Assembly: GCA_002336765.1 (NCBI GenBank)
Contig: DDES01000144.1
Coordinates: 1 to 10,579, forward strand
Direction: 5' to 3'
Origin: Novosphingobium sp. UBA1948
Lineage (GTDB): Bacteria; Pseudomonadota; Alphaproteobacteria; Sphingomonadales; Sphingomonadaceae
DNA: 10,579 nt
The notes under the pieces were generated by a model. The model was not told where the DNA came from. It searched no databases and saw nothing but the letters and a program-made list of their open reading frames with translations. Below are positions 1-5,521 of the stretch, in pieces (position 1 is the first letter of the stretch; the number at the start of each line of letters is the position of its first letter). Made by a program: the position numbers and the translations under genes.

Positions 1-2
1 AG

Positions 3-320
3 GCGCGCCTGCGCGCCACGCGCGCCGAGCGGCGCGAGGTAGGCCAGATCATGGCCGATATGGTGCGCCACCATTCGGCCAGCGCCACCAAGATTTTGCC
101 CGAACCCGAGGGGGACGTTGCGATGAGCGTGATGGATGAGATTGGACCGGTGGGTGAAATGCCGGACTGGAAAGTCCTTCAGATTGGCGAGCAGCTGCGC
201 GAGCTGGGCCGTGCGGCGGTGCATCATGCCAGCCCCGCAGGCGGTCGGAACATGGCAGCGGCGCGCAAGGCACTCGCCAAGGCGCGCGCGTTGCTCGGGC
301 CGGAGCGGGAGGCTGATTAA
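3..320 (+). CDS. small unknown phage protein, 5' end open at window edge
   Basis: I do not recognise this product. The frame is open from the left edge to a TAA at 318-320, and its third codon positions are strongly GC-rich from base 3 onward, so coding probably begins before the window. An ATG at 123 has an excellent Shine-Dalgarno stretch (GAGGGGGA, 108-115) seven bases upstream and would give a separate 65-aa protein starting MSVMDEIG; an ATG at 51 is another option. The C-terminal part is charged and probably helical, ending in an Ala/Arg/Lys-rich stretch (AAARKALAKARALLGPE). No zinc ligands, signal peptide or membrane segment are visible. The stop overlaps the primase start by one base (TAATG), so it is probably co-translated with the primase and belongs to the replication operon. 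Confidence 0.5.
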   Translation, partial: ARLRATRAERREVGQIMADMVRHHSASATKILPEPEGDVAMSVMDEIGPVGEMPDWKVLQIGEQLRELGRAAVHHASPAGGRNMAAARKALAKARALLGPEREAD

Positions 321-2038
321 TGGCACTGCCCGCTTCATTTCTTGATTCGATCCGCGCGCGGGTCACGCTGTCCGGTGTAATCGGCCGAAGCCTGAAGGTC
401 ACGAAGGCGGGCCGCGAGTACAAGGCCTGCTGCCCGTTTCATGGTGAGAAGACGCCGAGCTTCACGATTAACGATGAAAAGGGCTTCTATCACTGTTTCG
501 GGTGTGGCGCGCATGGTGATGTGATCCGGTGGATGATCGATTCCACCGGCATGACGTTTATCGATGCGGTGAAGGAGCTGGCGGCGGAGGCTGGGCTGGA
601 TATGCCAGCGCCGAGTCCGCAGGCAGTCGAGAAAGCCCGGTCTGTCGAAACTGTGCGTGAGGCGCTGGATCAAGCGCAGGCGGTCTATGTGGCGCAGCTT
701 GAACAAGCTGGGGCCGTGATGGAATATTTGGCGCGGCGCGGTATCGGTCCCGGTGAAATTCAAGACTTTGGCATCGGGTATGCTCGGGGTGGCGATGGAT
801 CATTGCGTGGGCGGGGGATCGGCGAGCGAGTTGGTCAGGCGGCGGGTTTGCTGGTGCCGCGCGAAGAGGTCGGCGGTGGCAGCTTAGGGCTGCGTGAGCT
901 GTTGTGGGACCGCATCACCATTCCTATTCATGATGCGCGGGGGCGGATTATCGGATTTGGTGGGCGCGTTTGGCCCGGCCGTAATGGGTCTAAGCCCAAG
1001 TTTGTGAACAGTCCCGATTCAGAATTGTTCGATAAAGGGCGTACGCTGTTCAATCTGCACCGTGCGGCGCGGGCATCTCGGCCACAGGCGGCGAACCGCT
1101 TGCTAGTTGTCGAGGGTTATTTCGATGTGGTGGCCCTGCATTCGGCGGGAATATCTGAAGCGGTGGCACCGATGGGGACAGCTATCACCGAGGCGCAATT
1201 GGAGCGGTGTTGGCGGCTGCATCACCGGCCTATCCTTCTGCTGGATGGAGATGCGGCGGGTCGCAAAGCGGCAATGCGGGCATGTTTGACCGCATTGCCA
1301 ATGATCGGCCCAGGGCGCGAACTGGCGGTGGCACTGTTGGCTGATGGCCAAGATCCCGATGAATTGGTGCGGGCTGGGGGTACGGCGGCGATAGAGGCAG
1401 TGTTGCAAGACGCCACGCCTATGCATCGGTTTGTGTTTGATGAGATGGCTCAAGGGCTTGGCGATGCGGCGCCAGAGCAATCGGCATCTATCTGGGCGGA
1501 ACTGTCGGAACTGGCTGCACAAATCCGCGATGGTGACACGATGGCTGAATATCTAGCCGTGTGGCGCGCACGCTATGAACGTGAACTGTCATCGGTACCG
1601 CAAGTGGCACCTGATGAGGCACTGCACACGGTACGGCGGTCCGACGATGGAGACTATGCTTTTCCGGACGCAGAAAGCGATAGTGCTAGGCACCTCATAC
1701 AGATTGTCAGGCGGGCGCTCAAGATGCGTGAAGAGCGGCGGGCAATTACCGAGGAACTGGGCGAATTGATGAAGTGGGCCGAGGTGATCGGTTTCAACAA
1801 GACGCAGCTGGGCGCGGTCATCCGCGACATTGAAAGCGATATCGCCAAAGGGCCGGAGGCGCGCGAAGAAGCCGAGATGGCGCGTGTGCTGTATCGGCGA
1901 ACACTCGGTATTCGCGGCCCGATGAACGAGGCGATGTTGCCATCGCTCATTGATGTGCGGCCGCGCCAGATCGGCGCAGGCGGTAAGCGTAAAGCTACCA
2001 CAATGGCTTTGATCGATGCGGGGGCGATGCGGATATGA
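320..2038 (+). CDS. dnaG-like: DnaG-type phage DNA primase (CHC2 zinc finger + Toprim) with GapR-like C-terminus
   Basis: 572 aa. It should synthesise RNA primers for phage DNA replication. The N-terminal CHC2 zinc-binding domain has ligands C38, H41, C59 and C62 in the contexts CCPFH and CFGC. The RNA-polymerase-like core (about 120-345) shows the basic patch WDRITIPIHDARGRIIGFGGR and then KPKFVNSPDSELFDKG. The Toprim site has E265 in VEGYFDV, D309/D311 in LLDGDAAG, and DPDEL at 345-349, so all catalytic acidic motifs are present. Residues about 457-530 do not look like a DnaB-binding domain; they resemble GapR (DUF2312), with EERRAITEEL followed by GFNKTQL. The start ATG overlaps the upstream stop by one base and the stop overlaps the helicase start (ATGA), so primase and helicase are probably made together. 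The primase call is certain; the C-terminal domain call rests on remembered family pattern. Confidence 0.95.
   Translation: MALPASFLDSIRARVTLSGVIGRSLKVTKAGREYKACCPFHGEKTPSFTINDEKGFYHCFGCGAHGDVIRWMIDSTGMTFIDAVKELAAEAGLDMPAPSPQAVEKARSVETVREALDQAQAVYVAQLEQAGAVMEYLARRGIGPGEIQDFGIGYARGGDGSLRGRGIGERVGQAAGLLVPREEVGGGSLGLRELLWDRITIPIHDARGRIIGFGGRVWPGRNGSKPKFVNSPDSELFDKGRTLFNLHRAARASRPQAANRLLVVEGYFDVVALHSAGISEAVAPMGTAITEAQLERCWRLHHRPILLLDGDAAGRKAAMRACLTALPMIGPGRELAVALLADGQDPDELVRAGGTAAIEAVLQDATPMHRFVFDEMAQGLGDAAPEQSASIWAELSELAAQIRDGDTMAEYLAVWRARYERELSSVPQVAPDEALHTVRRSDDGDYAFPDAESDSARHLIQIVRRALKMREERRAITEELGELMKWAEVIGFNKTQLGAVIRDIESDIAKGPEAREEAEMARVLYRRTLGIRGPMNEAMLPSLIDVRPRQIGAGGKRKATTMALIDAGAMRI
1688..1909 (+). 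other. GapR/DUF2312-like domain fused to primase C-terminus
   Basis: Residues 457-530 of the primase form a helical, charged segment. From EERRAITEEL (471-480) through GFNKTQLGAVIR it lines up without gaps with the remembered GapR pattern (EEKK-I-DI, then an A-A-K-G-N-GFD-K-L segment and I/V-R). GapR is an alphaproteobacterial nucleoid protein that encircles overtwisted AT-rich DNA and stimulates type II topoisomerases. The basic RxRKQD patch of that family is here RDIESD, so DNA binding may be weakened or altered. It could also be an unrelated coiled coil; a profile search would decide. Confidence 0.5.
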
Positions 2039-3702
2039 AACGCCTATCGCCGCTCGAGCGGGCCAAGTTGCCCATGAACGATCTCGGAAACGCGCGGCGC
2101 GTGTTTGAGGCAGCGCGCGAGGGAGGGGCGGAAGACGAAGTGCAGTTGCTGTGGCTGGCCGACGCCAGCGGTGGCAAAGGTGTGTGGGTTGCTTTTGATG
2201 GTGTGCGCTGGTCGGCCGATGAAGGCCCGGCACGAGCGCTAGCTTTTGCCCATAAAGCGGCGATCGCGATAGCGGACGAGGCCGCGGCAGTTCGATTCGC
2301 GGCTGCAGACGAATTGGCGGAGGTTTTCGGCCGAAATTTTACCAAAGAAATGGCTGAAGAACGCAGTCAAAAGCTTTGGACATGGGCCGAAAAATCCGGC
2401 GATGCGGCGAAAACCGGAGCAATGTTGAGCCAATACAAAGCACTAAGGGACGGCGATAGTGGAGCATTTGTTACGCAGGCATGGTCGCGTGATTTCGACG
2501 CTGACCCGATGGCCTATCACTGTGCCAATGGTGTGATCAGGTTCTACGAAAAAGAGCCGAAGCGGTGGGCTTATCGCTTTGATGCGGGGCATCGGGCGAG
2601 TGACCGGTTCATGCAAATCGCCCATGTGTCGTTTGAGGATGGGGTGAGTGCGCCGGCATGGGTTGAGCGCTTGGAGATTATGCATAAAGATCCCGACCAG
2701 CGCGTAGCATTGCAGCGCATTTATGGCATGGGGCTGACCCAGCTTATTTCGGATCAGGCGTTCTACATCTTCCAAGGCAAGGGGCAGGACGGCAAATCGG
2801 TCACCAATGACATCATCTGCAAGTTGCATGGTATGTATGCGCGGCGAGCTGATCCTAAAACCTTTCTGGAAGGGCCATCACAGGCCAGCGCCGCGCATCA
2901 AAGCGATATCGTGCGCTTGGCGGGCGATATTCGCCTTGTGGTGATGGATGAGCCGAAAAAAGGCAGCACATGGGATGGTCAGCGCATCAAACAGGCCACC
3001 GGCAGCGAAATGATCGCTCGCGGTGCTCATGCTACGACAGAGCTTAGTTTTGTGCCCCATTGGCAGCTGGTGGCGGAGTGCAACCACTTGCCCAAGCCTC
3101 CCAGTGATGATCGCGGTTTCCAACGCCGTTTCAAGCTTTATCCGTGGGTGGTCCAATTTGGAGTGACGCCTGGTGTTCCGGATGAGCCGGTTGATGTGGT
3201 CAAGGGGCGCCTGTTGGGTGAGTTGTCGGGGATCCTGAACTGGATGATCGAGGGCGCGATCGACTGGCTCAACGAGCGTAAGGTGCCAAAGCCCGCGGCT
3301 GCTGCAGCGGCGACGGCCAGCTTTTGGGAAGTGTCGAGCGCAATTGGCGAGTTTATCAAGCAGCGGTGCGACATCAGCGACCCCGAGGCGCGCGAATATG
3401 CGACGCCGCTGTATCAGGCATTCAAGCAATTCTGCCTCGATCGCGGGGACAAGGAGGATCGCATCTTGAGCCAGACCGGCTTTGGGCGGGCGCTGACCGA
3501 TGCGCAAATCTATTCAGGGGATGACCATGTGACCAAGAAAAAGGTACGCATCGGCATCCGCTTGCGGGGCGAAGATGAGATAATCTGCGGCGACGCTGTT
3601 GGAGCGACCGCGCGGGATGAGGCGGTTGAGGCTTGGTTGCCAGCTGGTGCTGACGCAGATTTAGACGCCTACGATCCCTTCGGGCCGAGTGCGGGCGCGT
3701 GA
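2035..3702 (+). CDS. P4/D5-type superfamily 3 replicative helicase
   Basis: 555 aa. Predicted ATP-driven 3'-5' replicative helicase of the phage/plasmid primase-helicase C-terminal family (P4 alpha / D5 type). A D5_N-like region (about 205-245) precedes the Walker A motif GKGQDGKS (248-255; K254, S255). Walker B is LVVMDE (D305, E306), the sensor-1 asparagine is N350 in AECNHLPKP, and the arginine-finger region is DRGFQRRF (359-366). Residues 1-200 lack archaeo-eukaryotic primase motifs, so priming is supplied by the separate DnaG-type protein upstream. An Ala run (421-427) links the ATPase to a C-terminal part with a probable winged-helix-type region (EYATPLYQAFKQFCLDRG). The ATG overlaps the primase TGA by four bases. 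The acidic tail (ADADLDAYDPFG) may be a protein-contact segment, which is inference. Confidence 0.9.
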   Translation: MKRLSPLERAKLPMNDLGNARRVFEAAREGGAEDEVQLLWLADASGGKGVWVAFDGVRWSADEGPARALAFAHKAAIAIADEAAAVRFAAADELAEVFGRNFTKEMAEERSQKLWTWAEKSGDAAKTGAMLSQYKALRDGDSGAFVTQAWSRDFDADPMAYHCANGVIRFYEKEPKRWAYRFDAGHRASDRFMQIAHVSFEDGVSAPAWVERLEIMHKDPDQRVALQRIYGMGLTQLISDQAFYIFQGKGQDGKSVTNDIICKLHGMYARRADPKTFLEGPSQASAAHQSDIVRLAGDIRLVVMDEPKKGSTWDGQRIKQATGSEMIARGAHATTELSFVPHWQLVAECNHLPKPPSDDRGFQRRFKLYPWVVQFGVTPGVPDEPVDVVKGRLLGELSGILNWMIEGAIDWLNERKVPKPAAAAAATASFWEVSSAIGEFIKQRCDISDPEAREYATPLYQAFKQFCLDRGDKEDRILSQTGFGRALTDAQIYSGDDHVTKKKVRIGIRLRGEDEIICGDAVGATARDEAVEAWLPAGADADLDAYDPFGPSAGA

Positions 3703-3911
3703 TTGTGCCGTGCCGGATGGCCATCGGTATAACTGTCGGGGAAACTGTCGCCAATACCATCGGGGAAGCGTTCGGCGGCCGCAGGTTTCCGGCGCTCTCC
3801 GGGCGCAATTCTGCCTGTCCGATGGTTGGCGAGATAGTCTGCCGACAGTTGTCCCGACAGTTTGAAAGCATTGGAATTGCGGGCGCCACCCATAGTCCGA
3901 CAGCTGTCTAG
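3699..3911 (+). CDS. doubtful small ORF with glycine-zipper-like N-terminus
   Basis: A GTG at 3699 overlaps the helicase stop (GTGA), the same coupled layout as the genes upstream, and opens a 70-aa frame; an internal ATG at 3717 would give 64 aa. Residues 10-26 place small residues every fourth position (G10, G14, A18, G22, G26) in IGITVGETVANTIGEAFG, a glycine-zipper-like helix, followed by a basic, cysteine-containing tail. It is not hydrophobic enough for a confident membrane helix. Codon third positions are less GC-biased than in neighbouring genes, and the same DNA carries the inverted repeats described separately, so the frame may be incidental. No function assigned. Confidence 0.25.
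   Translation: MIVPCRMAIGITVGETVANTIGEAFGGRRFPALSGRNSACPMVGEIVCRQLSRQFESIGIAGATHSPTAV
3731..3862. repeat. split inverted repeat of paired AACTGTCG units
   Basis: The left arm (3731-3750) holds two tandem units, AACTGTCGGG and AACTGTCG, separated by GA. The right arm (3843-3862) holds their reverse complements, CGACAGTT and CCCGACAGTT, separated by GT. Eighteen of 20 positions pair across a centre of about 92 bases. A further CCGACAG lies at 3897-3903, inside the perfect palindrome GACAGCTGTC (3899-3908), and a degenerate AACTGTAGG lies at 3966-3974. Repeated short sites in both orientations right after primase and helicase genes fit initiator-binding iterons, operators, or an RNA fold. Which of these applies is not decided by the sequence. 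Confidence 0.6.
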
Positions 3912-3985
3912 CCCATTTTGTACTGTGCGTGCGCCTGTGCGCGCAAGGATGTGAATATCTGTTTCAACTGTAGGAGTGTCGGGTG
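3912..3985. promoter_or_regulatory. short non-coding leader of the 158-aa gene
   Basis: This 74-base stretch has no credible ORF. It contains GTGCG/TGCGC alternations (3925-3944), a TGTGAATAT that resembles an extended -10 element (3950-3958) but lacks a good -35 at 17 bases, a degenerate AACTGTAGG (3966-3974), and the ribosome site AGGAG (3972-3976) for the next gene. A promoter here is possible, not shown. Confidence 0.25.
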
Positions 3986-4462
3986 ATGGCAAGAAAAGAC
4001 CCAGAGATTGAAGCGGCGGAGGATATGCTGTGCGAGGCGTGGGAATGCCTGATGCGGTCGCCTGACCGCGAGCGTGGCTTTCTGCTGTCAGGCCAGCGCA
4101 GCTGGTGGCCGGCGATCATCCGCGATCCGGTGACCGACTATGCCGAGCAAGAGGCACCACGGCGCCCGCTGACGCGCCGCGAGATCGCCCTGCGTGATCG
4201 GGTGTTCATCGCGCCCGATGCGCTGGTGATGCGGCTGACGGTGGATAGCAGGGCTTTGCTGGCCATTGTGCTGCTGGTCAAACGGCGGGCGATGGGTGAG
4301 GACGGGCTATGGCAGACGGTGCTGGGCGTGTGGCGTAAGCTGCCCGGCAAGGCCAAGCTGGGCACGGCCGATGGGTTGCGGGTGCAGTACCGCCGCATCC
4401 TCGATACGGTGGCGCGGTGGGAGGCGGCGGCGCTGGTGGATGCAGCGGCGCGTATCGATTGA
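3986..4462 (+). CDS. unknown phage protein, candidate late-gene regulator
   Basis: 158 aa from the ATG at 3986, with AGGAG (3972-3976) nine bases upstream; a GTG at 3983 adds one residue. No family is recognised with confidence. Features seen: an acidic helical N-terminus with C16 and C21, the aromatic motif GQRSWWPAIIRDP (36-48), a basic linker (PRRPLTRREIALRDR, 58-72), a hydrophobic helix (ALLAIVLLVKRR, 90-101), and a basic C-terminal part (about 107-145, LWQTVLGVWRKLPGK, then LRVQYRRILDTVARW) that could be a helix-turn-helix. There is no signal peptide. It stands alone between the replication genes and a strong terminator that precedes the packaging genes, which is where Q-type antiterminators or late activators sit. 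It loosely recalls the small DUF6362-type proteins of alphaproteobacterial prophages, but that match is from memory and weak. Confidence 0.7.
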   Translation: MARKDPEIEAAEDMLCEAWECLMRSPDRERGFLLSGQRSWWPAIIRDPVTDYAEQEAPRRPLTRREIALRDRVFIAPDALVMRLTVDSRALLAIVLLVKRRAMGEDGLWQTVLGVWRKLPGKAKLGTADGLRVQYRRILDTVARWEAAALVDAAARID

Positions 4463-4501
4463 CGGTCGACTCGTGAAAGTCTGCGCTGTGTGTTGGTCAA
4501 G

Positions 4502-4546
4502 GGGTGTGTGCATTCCACAGCAAAATATTGGGTGTTCGTTTCCACA
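4502..4546 (+). repeat. imperfect direct repeat pair in late-control region
   Basis: Two copies of GGGTGT followed 10-11 bases later by TTCCACA start at 4502 and 4530, 28 bases apart. Each copy also has weak internal dyad symmetry (TGTG...CACA; GGTGT...ACACC). They lie in the 169-base gap between the 158-aa gene and the HNH gene, just before the terminator. They could be regulator binding sites or utilisation sites for an antiterminator. I see no convincing -35/-10 pair, although an AT-rich CAAAATATT (4521-4529) sits between the copies. Confidence 0.4.
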
Positions 4547-4575
4547 CCGAATCGGGGTTAGGGTAAGGCATCATC

Positions 4576-4615
4576 GGGGAGTGCTGCGAGGGCGGCGCTC
4601 CCCTTCTCTCTTTCT
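4576..4615 (+). terminator. strong intrinsic terminator before packaging genes
   Basis: The arms 4576-4587 (GGGGAGTGCTGC) and 4592-4603 (GCGGCGCTCCCC) pair at all 12 positions (two G-T wobbles) around a four-base GAGG loop. A pyrimidine tail rich in T (TTCTCTCTTTCT, 4604-4615) follows. On the + strand this is a classic factor-independent terminator, though the tail is interrupted by C. It sits four bases before the HNH ribosome site (GGAG, 4619-4622), so transcription of all late genes from upstream must read through it. Confidence 0.75.
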
Positions 4616-4631
4616 GTCGGAGCAAGCCTGT

Positions 4632-4952
4632 ATGGCGGCGCGCAAGTCCAGGCTGGTGAGCGCACCGGCACGGCTGGTGTCGGCGCCTTCGCGGTTGGTG
4701 GCCAAGCCGAAGGTTGCGGGGTCGGTCTATCAGTCGCCGGAATGGAAGGCGCTGCGGGCCGCGCGGCGGCGCGATGCCGACTATGCCTGCAAGGTGTGCG
4801 GCTCCAAGGTGTCGCTGATCCTCGACCATATCGTTGAGATCAGGGATGGCGGCGCGCCGTTCGATCCGCGCAACACGCAATGGCTTTGCAGGAGCCACCA
4901 CGGCGAAAAGACCGAGCAAGAGAAGCGCAAGCGGCTCGGGATGGTCGGATAG
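4632..4952 (+). CDS. phage HNH endonuclease, packaging-associated
   Basis: 106 aa; ATG 4632 has GGAG (4619-4622) nine bases upstream. The zinc-bound HNH fold is shown by C53-x2-C56, D65-H66 (LILDHIVEI), N81 (DPRNTQWL), and C86 with H89/H90 (LCRSHH), in the usual order for phage HNH proteins encoded beside terminases. In HK97-like phages such proteins act with the large terminase to cut DNA at cos, which is established for the family; its role here follows from context. The N-terminal 30 residues are basic and hold three copies of a seven-residue repeat (RLVSAPA, RLVSAPS, RLVAKPK). The frame runs open further upstream, but the terminator and ribosome site fix this start. The packaging genes follow directly. 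Confidence 0.9.
   Translation: MAARKSRLVSAPARLVSAPSRLVAKPKVAGSVYQSPEWKALRAARRRDADYACKVCGSKVSLILDHIVEIRDGGAPFDPRNTQWLCRSHHGEKTEQEKRKRLGMVG
4650..4712 (+). repeat. three tandem 21-base units in HNH gene
   Basis: Units at 4650-4670, 4671-4691 and 4692-4712 encode RLVSAPA, RLVSAPS and RLVAKPK. Codons differ between units (agg/cgg/cgg, agc/tcg/gcc), so the duplication is not very recent or the peptide repeat is under selection. The repeat gives a basic, proline-containing N-terminal tail ahead of the nuclease domain. Confidence 0.7.
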
Positions 4953-4975
4953 GGGGGGTAGGTAAAACTCAAACG

Positions 4976-5000
4976 GGTGGGGTGCCCGATCACCGCCACC
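4976..5000 (+). other. bulged hairpin between HNH and small terminase genes
   Basis: GGTGG and GGTG (4976-4984) pair with CACC (4991-4994) and CCACC (4996-5000), giving nine base pairs with one bulged G (4995) and a CCCGAT loop. The gap from 4953 to 5023 also has a G7 run (4952-4958) and a T6 run (5016-5021). No protein is likely here. The position next to HNH and terminase genes makes it a cos-region candidate; it could equally be an RNA hairpin affecting small-terminase translation. It is not a standard terminator because the T run is 15 bases away. Confidence 0.4.
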
Positions 5001-5023
5001 ATTCTCATTCGGAGATTTTTTCC

Positions 5024-5521
5024 TTGGCTGACGAAAATTCGGACGCAAGTCCTGGCCTATTTGGCTGGGTTCCGGCGCCCGTTCGCGGCCAAGGGCGCCC
5101 CGCATATGAGTGGACGCGCGAAAAATCTAATAAAATCATTATTTTGCTTGCATCTGGCTATAGCATTGCAACGATTTCCGAAGTGATGGGCTGCGACCAA
5201 AAGACCTTGCGCAAGGTTTTTTCCCGCGAGCTTTCCAAGAAGAAGATCGCGGCCCTGGAGCTGCGCTCCGGCATGATGGCCAAGCTAGCGACTGAAGGCG
5301 AGCGTGGGAATGTAGGTGCCATCAAGCATCTGGATCGCATGCTCGAAGCCGAACGCCTGCGCACTGGCAGTTTTGCAGATCGGCCTGCCGCCGCACCTAA
5401 GGAGCCTGCGAAGGGCAAGAAGGAGTCGCGGATTGACGCTGCTCTGTACGCTGGTGCTGGCGATCCCGAATGGAGCGACTTGCTCGATTCGTCGCGCTCC
5501 ATTGGTGGGCTACCGAATTGA
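5024..5521 (+). CDS. terS: phage terminase small subunit (HTH DNA-binding)
   Basis: 165 aa from a TTG at 5024, preceded by GGAG (5011-5014) at nine bases. It should recognise the packaging site and load the large terminase. After a short acidic start, GRPAYEW (24-30) leads into a helix-turn-helix (about 36-67; IATISEVMGCDQKTLRKVF), then a Lys/Arg-rich helical oligomerisation region (71-113) and an acidic C-terminus (GDPEWSDLLD), the part expected to contact the large subunit. An ATG at 4880 extends the frame but overlaps the HNH gene and encodes only a low-quality Arg/His-rich stretch; a GTG at 4982 is the other alternative. The DNA encoding residues 30-45 is notably AT-rich for this region. 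Family assignment rests on the HTH plus position before the large subunit; no sequence match was run. Confidence 0.8.
   Translation: MADENSDASPGLFGWVPAPVRGQGRPAYEWTREKSNKIIILLASGYSIATISEVMGCDQKTLRKVFSRELSKKKIAALELRSGMMAKLATEGERGNVGAIKHLDRMLEAERLRTGSFADRPAAAPKEPAKGKKESRIDAALYAGAGDPEWSDLLDSSRSIGGLPN

Noticed and set aside
2..26. Three GCGCGCC copies spaced 8-9 bases at the left edge
   Set aside because: They read as ordinary Arg/Ala codons in the open frame of the first gene; in such GC-rich coding DNA this is weak evidence for a site.
1589..2233. 214-aa - strand frame spanning the primase-helicase junction
   Set aside because: His/Arg/Pro-rich composition typical of a shadow frame; it would cover two well-supported genes.
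3918..3958. Possible sigma-70 promoter (TTGTAC with GAATAT)
   Set aside because: The two boxes are 29 bases apart, far from the usual 16-18, and no better -35 is seen.
4266..4631. Upstream extension of the HNH frame
   Set aside because: It would overlap the 158-aa gene and run through the terminator hairpin, and it encodes a Cys/Trp/Arg-rich stretch; the ATG at 4632 has a proper ribosome site.
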